A DNA stretch of 57,411 nt from Clostridiales bacterium COT073_COT-073 (GCA_003858485.1 RQYD01000021.1:1-57411), one strand, 5' to 3'. Shown: positions 24,428 through 34,219, counted from the stretch's first letter. A program made the numbers and translations. Notes: generated by a model not told the origin, from the letters alone.

Positions 24428-24694
24428 TTAAAAATTCAGTTTACAATCTTCATCAATAATTCCTACAATAGATGCATCCGCAGCACTGTTTTCGTTTCCA
24501 AGCATCTTTCTTGCACTGGACCCTGTTGTTATTACCACTCTGTCACCTATGCCGGCTCCTATGGTATCAACAACAACCATAATTTGGCCTTCGTTTGTTC
24601 CGCCAATGGTCTTTGCAAGCATTAGTTTATGACCACCAAGACTTTCTGTTTTTTTTGTTGCCCATAGATTACCTATAAGAATTGCTGTTATCAT
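24428..24694 (-). CDS. BMC-P shell pentamer (EutN/CcmL family)
   Basis: An 88-residue vertex protein: MITAILIGNLWATKKTESLG, KLMLAKTI, VVVDTIGAGIGDRVVITTGS and ASIVGIIDEDCK, the full EutN/CcmL/PduN pattern. Pentamers close the corners of the icosahedral shell; this is the only BMC-P gene in the operon. It abuts the EutQ-like gene. Confidence 0.95.
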   Translation of the reverse strand: MITAILIGNLWATKKTESLGGHKLMLAKTIGGTNEGQIMVVVDTIGAGIGDRVVITTGSSARKMLGNENSAADASIVGIIDEDCKLNF

Positions 24695-24708
24695 TTTATA
24701 ACCTCTTT

Positions 24709-24990
24709 TTATTTTGTGGCATCCTGTATTTCTTCTACTGCATTTTCCACAGATGCTGTATCACCGAGTATTGCTAAAGATATCATGTTTTGCGGGCAAC
24801 TTCCCTTTAATTCAACTGCCATCACACCTGAACTTTTTTCAGCAATATCCGCCGCAACTATCATATCTATCATTTTCCCCTGTACAAGCCCAATTGCTTC
24901 AACATCTTCAGCCACAAACTTGACACCGCTTCTTCTTTGTACAATATCGATTGTGCCTGGCGTTGGTGACTTTATAATACGAACATCCAT
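24709..24990 (-). CDS. permuted BMC-domain protein
   Basis: A 93-residue shell-type protein. An N-terminal strand segment (RIIKSPTPGTIDIVQRRSG) precedes the BMC core (EAIGLVQGKMIDMIVAADIA, SLAILGDTASVENAVEEI), which is the order of circularly permuted EutS/PduU-like hexamers. It is much more divergent than the other shell proteins of the locus, so the pore and partner may differ. It lies between the BMC-P gene and the alcohol dehydrogenase. Confidence 0.8.
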   Translation of the reverse strand: MDVRIIKSPTPGTIDIVQRRSGVKFVAEDVEAIGLVQGKMIDMIVAADIAEKSSGVMAVELKGSCPQNMISLAILGDTASVENAVEEIQDATK

Positions 24991-25002
24991 AAAATACCTT
25001 TC

Positions 25003-26130
25003 TTATATCTTCTGTTTCACTAAATTTTTATATATTTTCTCTAAATCCTTTAACGAAGGCTGCTTTGGATTGGTGATTGTGCATTTATCCGCCAGCGCAT
25101 TTTTGGCCATGTCTTCTATCGCATTTTTATACTCTTTGATATCTACCATATCATCTAAATAAGCAGGTATATTAACACTTTTAATCAGCTTTGTCACTTG
25201 CCGAACCAATGCTTTTACACTCATAATATCATTATAAGTTCCAAACCCAAGTGCTCTGGCTAATTCTGCATATCGTTTTATGGTTTCTTTATTATCTAAG
25301 TCTAAATAAGTATTATATTCCATGACATGAGGTAAAAGCATTGCATTACTTCTGCCATGCGGAATATGAAACCGTCCGCCCAAAGCATGAGCCAAACTAT
25401 GACAAATTCCCAAGGAAGTCTGATTAAATGCAATCCCCGCCATGGCTGATGCATTGTGCATATGCATTCTTGCTTCTCTGTCATTTCCGTTATCCACTAC
25501 TCGTTTCAGATACTGAAACACCAGCATAATCGCTCTGATGGCATAAGCATCTGTAAAATCATTGGCTTTTGTTGATGCCAATGCTTCCAGTGCATGCGTT
25601 AAAACATCCAGGCCGGTATCGGCTGTAACCGATGCCGGAACTGACATTGTAAACTCACAGTCCAGAATCGCCAGATCCGGCAGTAGACTGTCATCAACCA
25701 GCGGAATCTTGGTTTGGGTTTCTTCATCCGAAACAACTGCAAATGAAGTTAGTTCACTGCCTGTACCACTGGTGGTGGGAATCGCAATAAACTGCACTTT
25801 TTTGTTTTTACTGACTTCAAATATCTTCCTTACTACTTTGGCCGCATCAATGGCAGAGCCCCCACCAAGGGCGATAACCGTATCGGTCGTATCCATCAAT
25901 TCGCCAACTGCTTGTGCTACCAGCTCTATACCAGGATCCGGCACAATCTTATCAAACACCTTATAAGCAATCTCTCTCTTTTTAAGGATATCTGTAATTA
26001 GATTGATTTTACCCGAATGATTCATAAAGGGATCACAAATAATAAATACTTGTCCCGCATCTATGCTTTCTAATTCCTTCAGGCTATCCATCCCCATACA
26101 TATCTTAGTAGACATTCCAAAATATTCCAT
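25003..26130 (-). CDS. iron-containing alcohol dehydrogenase of the microcompartment
   Basis: Group III alcohol dehydrogenase, 375 residues, EutG/PduQ-like. It reduces acetaldehyde to ethanol and regenerates NAD inside the shell. Visible are the NAD-binding ALGGGSAIDAAKVV, IPTTSGTGSELTSFAVV, LDVLTHALEA, and the iron-ligand region LAHALGGRFHIPHG. Together with the acylating dehydrogenase it balances redox for choline cleavage. Confidence 0.93.
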   Translation of the reverse strand: MEYFGMSTKICMGMDSLKELESIDAGQVFIICDPFMNHSGKINLITDILKKREIAYKVFDKIVPDPGIELVAQAVGELMDTTDTVIALGGGSAIDAAKVVRKIFEVSKNKKVQFIAIPTTSGTGSELTSFAVVSDEETQTKIPLVDDSLLPDLAILDCEFTMSVPASVTADTGLDVLTHALEALASTKANDFTDAYAIRAIMLVFQYLKRVVDNGNDREARMHMHNASAMAGIAFNQTSLGICHSLAHALGGRFHIPHGRSNAMLLPHVMEYNTYLDLDNKETIKRYAELARALGFGTYNDIMSVKALVRQVTKLIKSVNIPAYLDDMVDIKEYKNAIEDMAKNALADKCTITNPKQPSLKDLEKIYKNLVKQKI

Positions 26131-26143
26131 AAAATTACCTCTT

Positions 26144-26497
26144 TTATGTTCTTGTTATTTTTGTACCACTAAAGCCCAGTTTATCGCTTAAAACCTGGTT
26201 TACACTTTCCAGTGCATGCTCCACACTTTCTACATCTCCACTAATTACCACTGAACCGGTAAAGCGATCCAAAAAACCAATTTTTACATTGGATGCCTTT
26301 GTAGCAATGTCAGCTGCAATAATGGCTGATTCAGAAGGCGAAAGCGTAAGAATTCCCAATGCGCCTTGATCTTCAATTTCCAGATTAGAAAATAATTCTG
26401 CTACCGGAGAGGCAATGACATGGGCGATCGTAATTTGCTTTCCTGGTACGCTTTCTTCAATAATTCGCTGTATATTTTCATTTATAATATGTTCCAT
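26144..26497 (-). CDS. EutS/PduU-like permuted BMC shell protein
   Basis: 117 residues: [20 protein letters not shown] at the N-terminus, then [20 protein letters not shown] and [20 protein letters not shown]. This matches EutS closely. Permuted hexamers of this class carry an extra N-terminal beta barrel over the pore. It lies directly after cutD (2 bases), so the activase and this shell protein are tightly coupled. Confidence 0.93.
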   Translation of the reverse strand: MEHIINENIQRIIEESVPGKQITIAHVIASPVAELFSNLEIEDQGALGILTLSPSESAIIAADIATKASNVKIGFLDRFTGSVVISGDVESVEHALESVNQVLSDKLGFSGTKITRT

Positions 26498-26499
26498 AG

Positions 26500-27447
26500 T
26501 TAATGCCTTATTACTCTTACATGGAGCTTTTTTTGTGCTATCAGTTGCTCGATTCGATTCAAATCTTCTTCACTTAAACTTGGATCGCCTTCTATTTGAT
26601 ATTCCATATCCAACTGCTGATATTTATTAACACCAAGCTTATGATATGGCAGCAAGTGAATGCCCTGGAAATTTTTATAGGATATAAATTTTTGCAAAAA
26701 GTCCGATATTTTTAAAATCTCCTCTTCACTGTCATTAATTCCTTTTAACATTGGCATTCTCACTATTACTTGCTTTCTTCTTTTAATCAATTCTTCCAGA
26801 TTATGTAATATAATCTCATTGCTCATTCCCGTAAGATCATTATGTTTTTTAGGATCCATATGCTTCAGGTCAAAAAGAAACAAGTCCACATATTCTGCTA
26901 GTTCTAACATTTTAGCCGGATTAGTATATCCACAAGTTTCAATGGCAGTATGAATTCCATATTCTTTACAAGCTCTCAGCAAATTTTTGGCTGCTTCTCC
27001 TTGCAACGTACATTCTCCGCCACCCAGGGTCACTCCTCCGCCCGAAATATCATAAAACGACTCATCTTCTTTTATGATATCCATTAATTCTGATATGGTT
27101 TTAAACTCTCCGCTGATTTCCAGTGCTGACTTCGGGCAAACTGCCACGCACTTTCTACAGCCTATACAGTCTATATCACGGCGCACAATATGAACACCAT
27201 CTTTAATCTCATGTATTTTTTGAGGACATACCGAAACACAGGCACCGCAATCAACGCAGTAATTCTTTTTATACATGACATCGTATTTTCTGCTTAATCC
27301 TTCCGGGTTAGAGCACCACTTGCATCTTAATGGACATCCCTTAAAAAAGACAATCGTTCTTGTTCCCGGGCCGTCATATAGACTGTATTTTTGAATATTG
27401 AAAATCAAGACTTTTCTTTCAATACCTTCATTGGCTGTTTTATTCAT
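26500..27447 (-). CDS. cutD: choline TMA-lyase activating enzyme
   Basis: Radical SAM activase that installs the glycyl radical on CutC. The CxxxCxxC cluster is in [16 protein letters not shown]. It is followed by a ferredoxin-like insert with two [4Fe-4S] motifs ([12 protein letters not shown] and [12 protein letters not shown]), the class II glycyl radical activase pattern. [14 protein letters not shown] and [15 protein letters not shown] are typical. 315 residues. It lies 42 bases after cutC, the normal pairing. Confidence 0.95.
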   Translation of the reverse strand: MNKTANEGIERKVLIFNIQKYSLYDGPGTRTIVFFKGCPLRCKWCSNPEGLSRKYDVMYKKNYCVDCGACVSVCPQKIHEIKDGVHIVRRDIDCIGCRKCVAVCPKSALEISGEFKTISELMDIIKEDESFYDISGGGVTLGGGECTLQGEAAKNLLRACKEYGIHTAIETCGYTNPAKMLELAEYVDLFLFDLKHMDPKKHNDLTGMSNEIILHNLEELIKRRKQVIVRMPMLKGINDSEEEILKISDFLQKFISYKNFQGIHLLPYHKLGVNKYQQLDMEYQIEGDPSLSEEDLNRIEQLIAQKKLHVRVIRH

Positions 27448-27489
27448 TTTATCTCCTAACTGCTTTTTATAACTGCAATTTACATTATC

Positions 27490-30036
27490 TTAAAAATGCT
27501 CAAGCATGGTTCGGCTGATAATTTCATCCTGAACATCCTTACATAATTCTGAGAAGAAAGCACTATATCCGGCAACCCGAACAATTAAGTCTTTGTGTTT
27601 TTCCGGTTCTTTTTGAGCCTCTAAAAGAGTATCATTGCTTAAGTAGTTAAATTGCATTTCTCCGTTTCCCAGAATGGAAGCTGTACGAAGTAATGTAATA
27701 AGACTTTCTTCTCCCTCCGGAGTATCAAGGATACCTGACATAATTTTAAAGTTATGCACCATTCCAATATTCATATTATCATTGGACATCTTGGAAACAG
27801 ATTTAATAATCGCTGTAGGGCCTTTGTAGTCAGCGCCTTGTGTAGGACTGATGCCATCAGATAATGGTGTCCATGCATCCCGGCCGTTTGCACTTGCTCC
27901 TGTTAACTGACCAAATGGCGTATTATTTGAAATCGACAAGGTTCCATGGCTTAATCTGGAATACAGAGTCTTATATTTTCTGTGTTCATTTTCTGTAAAT
28001 TGAATCAGATCAGTTGCGATTAAATCTGCATAATCATCATCATTGCCGTATTTTGGTGCATTTAAGCAATCGGTTTTTACTTGTTCATACCCCTTAAACT
28101 CCGCTTTTAATGCTTCATTTAATTGTTCCAATGTATATTTTTTATCATCAAATACCAGCTTTTTAATGGCAGCCATTGAATCAACATAGGTGGCCAGTCC
28201 TGACCAAACAACCCCCGGACCAAAGTTGTACATTGCACCGCCGGATTCAACACCACGTCCGTTTTCCATACATCCTTCATACATCAGGGACATTAATGGT
28301 TTTGGCGCTAATTCGCGGTGTACTCTTTGTGAAATAACCGTTGCCACACTGCTCCACTTGGTAATGTATTTAATTTGTTCTTTGACTGCATTTTCAAATT
28401 GCTCATATGTTTTATATTGACTGATCGGACCCATATCCGGTGTAACTTGTTTGCCATACCATAATGGCACACCATTATTAAGTACCAATTCAATACAAAT
28501 CGGCCATTGCGTATATGCTGTTGATGTCCACTGATACAATCTGCCTGCTTTTTGCGGTTCTACACAACCCATCAGGCAATAATCTCTTGCATCTTCAATA
28601 GAAACCCCTTTGGCAAGCATCATTTTGATATGGGAGTCATCAAAATGACAGGCCGGGAATCCCATGCCGGCACGAATAACGGATACAATTTTTTTCAAAT
28701 ATTCTTTTGGCGACTTATTATGAATTCTACATGCTAAGGATGGCTGGTAAATTTTTACATGTCTTACTGCATCCATTAATAAGTAGGTAAGCTCATTCGT
28801 CGCATCTCTGCCTTCTCTGGTTACACCGCCCACACACATGTTTACAAATGGCTGATAGCCGGCAAAGAATTTAGAACCACCTTCACTGGTAATCCACATC
28901 ATTTCGGACATTTTGATCAACATACAGCCTGCTAATTCAAATGCTTCAAAATCATTCATTCTACCAGATTCAATATCCGCTTTGTAATACGGATACATAT
29001 ATTGATCGACCCGGCCAATTGACATACCTGTTTGGTTTTCTTCCACCACCAGCAGAGATTCAATCGTCCATACTGCCTGAATTGCTTCCCAGAAACTTTC
29101 CGGTTTATTGGCCGGAACTCTTGCATTTACTTCCGAGATCTTTAATAACTCTTTCTTTCTGACCGGATTACTTTCTTTTTGCGCAAGTTCTTTTGCATAT
29201 TCAGACATTCTCTTTGCATAAATTTTAACACCCTCGGCTGTTTCGATTAATCCTTTATAGAAGTAAATTTTATCAATATCTTCCGGATTTTCGTAACTAA
29301 GTTGCTTTAAATGCTCTCTTGCTTCTGCCTGAATATCATTCATGCCTTTTTTCATAAGGATTACATCATATCCCGGATTAGAATCTCCACCACCATTTAC
29401 AGCATGGTACGAACAGTCCGATACAAACGATTCTCCGGATAATTCCCACACACCGGCTTCCCTATATTGGTCTTCACAATATTCATCCAGGGATTTTCCC
29501 TTCCAATATGGGAAAAGCTCCTCGCGCATAATCTTTTTATCTTCTTCAGAAATATAAAATGGATCCTGCGGTCTGTTACCAATGGTATCAATTTCATCTT
29601 CCATCCATCTCCAGGCAATATCCGGCGAAAAAGCTCCTGCTCTTGGTGCTCCCTGTGGTGCCCCAACGATAAGCTCGTGGTCCTGAATTACTAATGGCGC
29701 CGTTTCACAGCAATATCTAAAGCATTTTGCTCTTAATAAAATCTTCGGCATACCCGGATTTTCTTTGGTGATTTTAGTAATCGCTCTTGCCCGATAAGTA
29801 GTAATACTCGGTTTATGTGTCATGTAAATTTCTTTTAAGGCTTTTAATCTGGGAGTAATTCCTTCCGGAACTCCTTTTGTCTCACTAACTACTTTTGAAT
29901 CACAACTTCCATCACAATCTTTTTTGGTTATTTCATCTGACACCTTTTCAAATATTTTCATTAATGCAATTTTTTCATCTGCACTCATATCTTTGGTTGC
30001 GGCTGCCAGTTTCTCAGAAAAATCTTTTAAATTCAA
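27490..30036 (-). CDS. cutC: choline trimethylamine-lyase (glycyl radical enzyme)
   Basis: Cleaves choline to trimethylamine and acetaldehyde. The 848-residue protein carries the whole CutC active site, each position shifted by two from the Desulfovibrio alaskensis enzyme: Tyr210 and Asp218 ([10 protein letters not shown]), Phe397, Cys491 and Glu493 (GCVEP), Thr504 and Tyr508 (WTSTAY), and Gly823 in the C-terminal loop RVAGYSAF. The Thr/Tyr/Asp set separates CutC from diol dehydratases and pyruvate formate-lyases. The first about 55 residues ([17 protein letters not shown]..., then a linker with several Cys) form a helix plus linker, a probable encapsulation segment. This is the signature enzyme of the island. 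Confidence 0.97.
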   Translation of the reverse strand: MNLKDFSEKLAAATKDMSADEKIALMKIFEKVSDEITKKDCDGSCDSKVVSETKGVPEGITPRLKALKEIYMTHKPSITTYRARAITKITKENPGMPKILLRAKCFRYCCETAPLVIQDHELIVGAPQGAPRAGAFSPDIAWRWMEDEIDTIGNRPQDPFYISEEDKKIMREELFPYWKGKSLDEYCEDQYREAGVWELSGESFVSDCSYHAVNGGGDSNPGYDVILMKKGMNDIQAEAREHLKQLSYENPEDIDKIYFYKGLIETAEGVKIYAKRMSEYAKELAQKESNPVRKKELLKISEVNARVPANKPESFWEAIQAVWTIESLLVVEENQTGMSIGRVDQYMYPYYKADIESGRMNDFEAFELAGCMLIKMSEMMWITSEGGSKFFAGYQPFVNMCVGGVTREGRDATNELTYLLMDAVRHVKIYQPSLACRIHNKSPKEYLKKIVSVIRAGMGFPACHFDDSHIKMMLAKGVSIEDARDYCLMGCVEPQKAGRLYQWTSTAYTQWPICIELVLNNGVPLWYGKQVTPDMGPISQYKTYEQFENAVKEQIKYITKWSSVATVISQRVHRELAPKPLMSLMYEGCMENGRGVESGGAMYNFGPGVVWSGLATYVDSMAAIKKLVFDDKKYTLEQLNEALKAEFKGYEQVKTDCLNAPKYGNDDDYADLIATDLIQFTENEHRKYKTLYSRLSHGTLSISNNTPFGQLTGASANGRDAWTPLSDGISPTQGADYKGPTAIIKSVSKMSNDNMNIGMVHNFKIMSGILDTPEGEESLITLLRTASILGNGEMQFNYLSNDTLLEAQKEPEKHKDLIVRVAGYSAFFSELCKDVQDEIISRTMLEHF

Positions 30037-30048
30037 AGCTCTTCCCTC

Positions 30049-31467
30049 CTATTTTTCTATGATTTTTGCAAGCAATGCTAAAAAATCATCGACCATGTAT
30101 TCATCCGACTCTTTCGAGCCACCATAAGTTTCATTTTCCTTGCCTCTTACCACATCTCTTACATATACAAGATGATCTGGTGTTAAATTACTTGATAAAA
30201 CACCAATCCCCCTTGTAAATGCTCCTAAAATCGCACTTGGATAAATATGCGTTCCAATTCCCATTGCCGAAAAACTGGTATTGGTATTCACCATTACCCG
30301 GCCAACCGGCTTTTTAATAGCAAATTGTCTGATTACTTCAGGATCTTTACTATAAATGGAAAGACTATGACCATCATGCTCTGTGGTCAAAATTTTGATA
30401 CATTTTTCGCATGCATGAAGCCAATCTGCCTCTTTATATACCACTAACACCGGAACATTCAGTTCTTTGGTATAAGAATTAACTTCTGATATATATTCTT
30501 GATATGACACCAGCAGCGTCGTTTCTACCGGCACCTCAAACCCGGCCTCTAAAGCTAACTTATATGCAGATTTACCAATTTTTTCTTCATCCATTTTATC
30601 TTTATGGATCAAAACATTTAATAATTTTTTTTCATCTTCCGGAGTCATAAAATAACAGGAATTCTTCTTTAACTCTCTGTTAACTTCATTAATAACCGGT
30701 TCATCTACTACCAGAAACTGTTCTGCGCCTGGTAAAATACCATGATTGAATTTTCTGCTATATACGATATCTTTGATTGCCGGTTTTATATCAGCAGTTC
30801 TTTCTATAAATACCGGAGAAGCCCCGGTTGAACCATAGTAAAACACTTTTCCTGCCAAAAGGCATTCTGACAAGTATTCTTTATTGCCTGCATTAATAAT
30901 AACCGCTAATTTTTTCGACTTTACTATTTCTTTTATTCCTTCACTGCAACTTTCTTTAAAGCATGAAACAAAATCTTGGGGATAATCCTCCGCTTGCAAA
31001 GCCTCTCTTACAATCTCAACAAATTTTTGTGTAAGTTTTTGTACTCTTTTTTCTGTTACAATAATCAATACATTTCCTGTTTTTATTGCCAACAGAACCG
31101 TATTTATCATGAAGAGCAAAGTATTTTTCGGTGATGGAATCAGAATGATCCCACCCATTGGTACTCCAATTTTACTTCCTCCCTCAAACTCTCCAATAAC
31201 ATTTTCTCCACAAACTTTGTTGTATAGGGCATCTAAAAATAATTTACTTATTTTATAAGTATCTTCATAATTCCCATACCCACTTTCTTCTACAAACATT
31301 TTAGAAAGCTCATGTAAATTTCTATCAATGTAATGATAAACTGAGTCAAAAGCTTTATCAAAAAATTTTGTTTCGTAGGCAAATAGCAACCTCTGTGTTG
31401 CTCCTGCATTTTCACTTAAAATCCTTGCTTCCTGAACAGAAGATAAATCCTTATCAATAAAGTTCAT
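30049..31467 (-). CDS. aldehyde dehydrogenase-like protein lacking the catalytic cysteine
   Basis: 472 residues of acylating aldehyde dehydrogenase fold, clearly related to the active enzyme at 21416-23002 (GVPMGGIILIPSPKNTLLFM, GSTGASPVFIERTADIKPAI). The active-site segment reads KFNHGILPGAEQF against TFDNGTICASEQS, so Pro replaces the nucleophilic Cys; the NAD-loop sequence is also altered. It is unlikely to oxidise aldehyde and may be structural, for instance scaffolding cargo, or a partner of the active enzyme. A second aldehyde-dehydrogenase gene is known in some cut clusters. The start is the ATG at 31467, 6 bases after AGGAG. It lies 12 bases upstream of cutC. Confidence 0.85.
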   Translation of the reverse strand: MNFIDKDLSSVQEARILSENAGATQRLLFAYETKFFDKAFDSVYHYIDRNLHELSKMFVEESGYGNYEDTYKISKLFLDALYNKVCGENVIGEFEGGSKIGVPMGGIILIPSPKNTLLFMINTVLLAIKTGNVLIIVTEKRVQKLTQKFVEIVREALQAEDYPQDFVSCFKESCSEGIKEIVKSKKLAVIINAGNKEYLSECLLAGKVFYYGSTGASPVFIERTADIKPAIKDIVYSRKFNHGILPGAEQFLVVDEPVINEVNRELKKNSCYFMTPEDEKKLLNVLIHKDKMDEEKIGKSAYKLALEAGFEVPVETTLLVSYQEYISEVNSYTKELNVPVLVVYKEADWLHACEKCIKILTTEHDGHSLSIYSKDPEVIRQFAIKKPVGRVMVNTNTSFSAMGIGTHIYPSAILGAFTRGIGVLSSNLTPDHLVYVRDVVRGKENETYGGSKESDEYMVDDFLALLAKIIEK

Positions 31468-31479
31468 TCCCAACTCCTA

Positions 31480-31791
31480 TTATTCTTGACTTGGTAAAAG
31501 GTCCTTTATGCTGTATTTTGCTAATATTTTTTCCAAATCTTCATGTGGTCTTGGTATTACCACGCTGCTGTATACTTCTGCGCCCATCTTTTCTACAGCC
31601 GCTACACCAGCCTCTACTGCTGCATAACATGCTCCAACATCACCTCTGACGATAACTGAAATATAACCAGAAGCTACATTTTCATATCCTATTACTTCAA
31701 CATCTGCTGCTTTGCACATTGCATCTGCTGCTTCAAGGGCAAAGACCAGACCAAATGTTTCTATTGAGCCTATCGCTTCATAATTTCTCAT
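31480..31791 (-). CDS. BMC-H shell protein
   Basis: 103-residue hexamer subunit: AIGSIETFGLVFALEAADAM, NVASGYISVIVRGDVGACYA, SVVIPRPHEDLEKI. A Cys in the domain (GDVGACYAAVEAG) and the pore loop ENVASGY set it apart from the main BMC-H pair, so it may give a different pore. It ends 7 bases before the inactive aldehyde dehydrogenase ORF. Confidence 0.94.
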   Translation of the reverse strand: MRNYEAIGSIETFGLVFALEAADAMCKAADVEVIGYENVASGYISVIVRGDVGACYAAVEAGVAAVEKMGAEVYSSVVIPRPHEDLEKILAKYSIKDLLPSQE

Positions 31792-31803
31792 TTTTTATCT
31801 CTC

Positions 31804-32100
31804 CTATGCATCTATGTCATGAACAGAAACTATATCTCCTACAGCTGGTATTGGTCTTGGCATCACATTTTTGGCTGTAAGTTTTCCAATTGCCGCTGCT
31901 GCTCTGGCACCTTCCTCTACTGCGCTGGTAACTGCCGCAACATCTCCTTTTACCATGATTGTAACCAGTGTCGATCCTACATTTTCATAAGAAACCAATT
32001 CTACATTTGCCGCTTTAAGCATTTTATCTGCCGCCTCTAATGCCGGTGTAAGCCCTAAAGTTTCGACTAAGCCTAAAGCTTCATTTCCGTAATATCTCAT
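31804..32100 (-). CDS. BMC-H shell protein
   Basis: 98 residues: ALGLVETLGLTPALEAADKM, VSYENVGSTLVTIMVKGDVA, KNVMPRPIPAVGDI. The pore loop has ENVGST. It is a third distinct hexamer paralogue, 12 bases upstream of the next BMC-H gene. Confidence 0.94.
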   Translation of the reverse strand: MRYYGNEALGLVETLGLTPALEAADKMLKAANVELVSYENVGSTLVTIMVKGDVAAVTSAVEEGARAAAAIGKLTAKNVMPRPIPAVGDIVSVHDIDA

Positions 32101-32117
32101 TTCAAATCACCTCCACA

Positions 32118-32396
32118 TTATCTATATTGGGCCGGCACATATTTTTCAACAGATACCTTGCCGTCTTCTGTAATGCCATAAAATAAAATTATTTTTCCGT
32201 TTCCATCAACTTCATATTTTTTCAGGGTTGCATAGCCATTGGCTTCTAATGCCATCATATGCTCCAAATAATCATTATAATTAAATTGTTTTTCATGACC
32301 ATATTCTGGCCTAAGTGCTTCCATCATTTGTTCAATGCTGGCACTTTCTACTTTACTTAATCTGTTTAAAACTGCCATTCTTGCTGGTAATAACAT
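32118..32396 (-). CDS. small protein, possibly winged helix
   Basis: 92 residues that I do not recognise by name. The order helix (SIEQMMEALRPEYG), helix (YNDYLEHMMALEANGYATLK), then beta-wing-like KYEVDGNGKIILFYGITEDG and EKYVP resembles a winged-helix fold of the PadR/ArsR size class. It overlaps nothing, starts 2 bases after the transporter stop, and has an AAGGAGG site. It might be a small regulator or an assembly factor of the microcompartment; its position among shell genes argues for a function tied to the locus. Confidence 0.6.
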   Translation of the reverse strand: MLLPARMAVLNRLSKVESASIEQMMEALRPEYGHEKQFNYNDYLEHMMALEANGYATLKKYEVDGNGKIILFYGITEDGKVSVEKYVPAQYR

Positions 32397-32398
32397 GA

Positions 32399-33385
32399 TT
32401 ACGCCTCCTTCTTTAAAAACTCAAGCGGATTCATTGTAACTAACACTGCTCCAACTACAATCACAACTGAGCCAATTAACATGGTAGGCGTTAATTCTGT
32501 ACCAAGGAACAACACAGAAAGCACTACACCCCATAATGCATAAGTTACATTCAGGGACATTCCGATTGCACAGCCTACGGTTGAGTTTGCTTTATACCAG
32601 GTAAGAAAAGAAACCGCTGCACTTAATCCTGATAATGCCAGCCATACCATTGGCGATACCGAACTTATTGTCCCTCCTAAAAGATCCATTCCTTTTACGA
32701 TTGGAACTACCACCACAAGGATTACGATCCCCGATACCAATTCTCTGATATTCACTGCAATATCACAATCTAAGATCGCTCCGCCAAAGCTTGAAACCAC
32801 GCCTTCAAGTCCCCAGCTGATTGCAGCCACAAATGCACAAATGATGCCAAGAGTAAAATTAGTTGCTCCCTCCGGTTTCACTAAATTGATAATCACTGCT
32901 CCGGATACACAGATTATCATTCCTGCAATAACTCTGATGGTAAGCTTTTGTTTTAAGAATATCCATGCAAAAATTGCACCGAACAAAGCACAGGTTGCAG
33001 AAATAGGAATCGCTGCGGTTCCTGCTAATGATAATCCCAATAAATATGCTCCATTGGCAAGTGGGCCTCCTAATAAAGCACCTGCTATAATCATCATCCC
33101 GGGAAATGTTTTTACGCTTCTTCCTAATTCAGATAATTTACCTTTTTTGGCATTCCATATCAGTAACCAGATACCCGCTATTAAATCATTTAATCCACAG
33201 GTCACAAATGCTACTGCCATTACCAGTGCTGCTGCACCAAGCAACGGCTCTTTTTGCCCTGCTATTACTACAAATGTACTATAGATACCATAAGTTAAAC
33301 CCGATAGGATTCCCATAATCATACCAGTTCGTCTAAACTTTTTTTGTAGTTCCTGCATTTTAACTGCCGCATTTACATTCATCAT
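32399..33385 (-). CDS. DMT (EamA) family transporter
   Basis: 328 residues with ten membrane segments in two homologous halves (MIMGILSGLTYGIYSTFVVI in the first, LGIICAFVAAISWGLEGVVS in the second), the EamA layout of the drug/metabolite transporter superfamily. Cut loci often contain a small transporter of the related SMR type. Here it may bring in choline or export trimethylamine; direction and substrate are inference from context. It is second in the operon after the leading BMC-H gene. Confidence 0.85.
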   Translation of the reverse strand: MMNVNAAVKMQELQKKFRRTGMIMGILSGLTYGIYSTFVVIAGQKEPLLGAAALVMAVAFVTCGLNDLIAGIWLLIWNAKKGKLSELGRSVKTFPGMMIIAGALLGGPLANGAYLLGLSLAGTAAIPISATCALFGAIFAWIFLKQKLTIRVIAGMIICVSGAVIINLVKPEGATNFTLGIICAFVAAISWGLEGVVSSFGGAILDCDIAVNIRELVSGIVILVVVVPIVKGMDLLGGTISSVSPMVWLALSGLSAAVSFLTWYKANSTVGCAIGMSLNVTYALWGVVLSVLFLGTELTPTMLIGSVVIVVGAVLVTMNPLEFLKKEA

Positions 33386-33402
33386 TCGACTTCTCCCTAA
33401 TT

Positions 33403-33693
33403 CTAATTTTCTGCCACTATGTTATTTGGAAGTATTTCACTTACTTCGGAATGAGGTCTTGGAATTACATGTACAGATACAAGTTCTCCAACCTTTTTCG
33501 CCGCCTCTGCTCCTGCATCGGTTGCTGCTTTAACCGCTCCCACATCACCCCTGATGAGAACCGTTACTAATCCTCCTCCTACTAATTCCTTGCCAATAAG
33601 AGTTACATTAGCTGCCTTTACCATTGCATCCGCCGCCTCAATAGAAGCAACCAATCCCTTTGTTTCAATCATTCCTATAGCATCGTATTTCAT
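33403..33693 (-). CDS. BMC-H shell protein, first gene of the cut operon
   Basis: 96 residues, almost identical to the hexamer at the other end of the operon: [53 protein letters not shown]. It is probably the major facet protein. AAAGGAGAT precedes the start, and the MerR-type promoter (33786-33816) is about 95 bases upstream. Confidence 0.95.
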   Translation of the reverse strand: MKYDAIGMIETKGLVASIEAADAMVKAANVTLIGKELVGGGLVTVLIRGDVGAVKAATDAGAEAAKKVGELVSVHVIPRPHSEVSEILPNNIVAEN

Positions 33694-33785
33694 AATTCCA
33701 TCTCCTTTTCTTCATGACTTTTTAAAATTTAGTATTTTTTTTAACAAGCTTAGTTACACGGCCATGTAAATTAATCTTTGTTTGG

Positions 33786-33816
33786 AGTATATCATTCCAG
33801 TAAACTAGAATGTCAA
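33786..33816 (-). promoter_or_regulatory. cut operon promoter with MerR-type operator
   Basis: -35 TTGACA (33811-33816) and -10 TATACT (33786-33791) are separated by 19 bases, too long for unaided RNA polymerase but the hallmark of MerR-activated promoters. The spacer holds an 18-bp imperfect dyad (33794-33811, ATTCCAGTAAACTAGAAT on the plus strand; 14 of 18 positions symmetric). The candidate activator is the MerR gene at 6210-7055. Confidence 0.75.
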
Positions 33817-34219
33817 TAATATACAAAAAAAAATATTTTTTCCAAATTAAATAGTAATTAATAAATTTAAATTTTTAAAATTCCAGGCCGAATAAAAAGA
33901 ATCGCAAAAAAAATATACTAATATCGTCAACAAGATCTAAATAGATTTATAAATATTAACAATTCTTCATTTACATACTTAATCGGAATGTTCCGTGTTT
34001 CTGTCCGGGGCATGTAATCTGACTTTCTTTGCCATCCATTTAACTTGCCCCTGAAAACACTTTATCCCTTTTTCAGGGAAGGCAAACGGCTGCAAGAAAC
34101 ATGAGAAGTTGAGTTTTTAAACTCAAAAAAGATCAGTTACAAAATAGTTTCTGAAAAATAAAAAGCAGAAATGAGAAATCAGGCAAAAAACACAGGGCGA
34201 AACTAACCAAACAAAAATA
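33817..34219. other. AT-rich intergenic region upstream of the cut operon
   Basis: No gene seen. 33817-33960 is very AT-rich with A-tracts. 34000-34130 contains CCCTTTTTCAGGG-type inverted repeats and GAAGTTGAGTTTTTAAACTC, resembling the ends of the dispersed repeat family. Confidence 0.4.

Noticed and set aside
27490-30036. Diol dehydratase or pyruvate formate-lyase identity for the glycyl radical enzyme
   Set aside because: The Tyr/Asp/Thr/Tyr set around the active site matches choline TMA-lyase with a constant offset of two residues.
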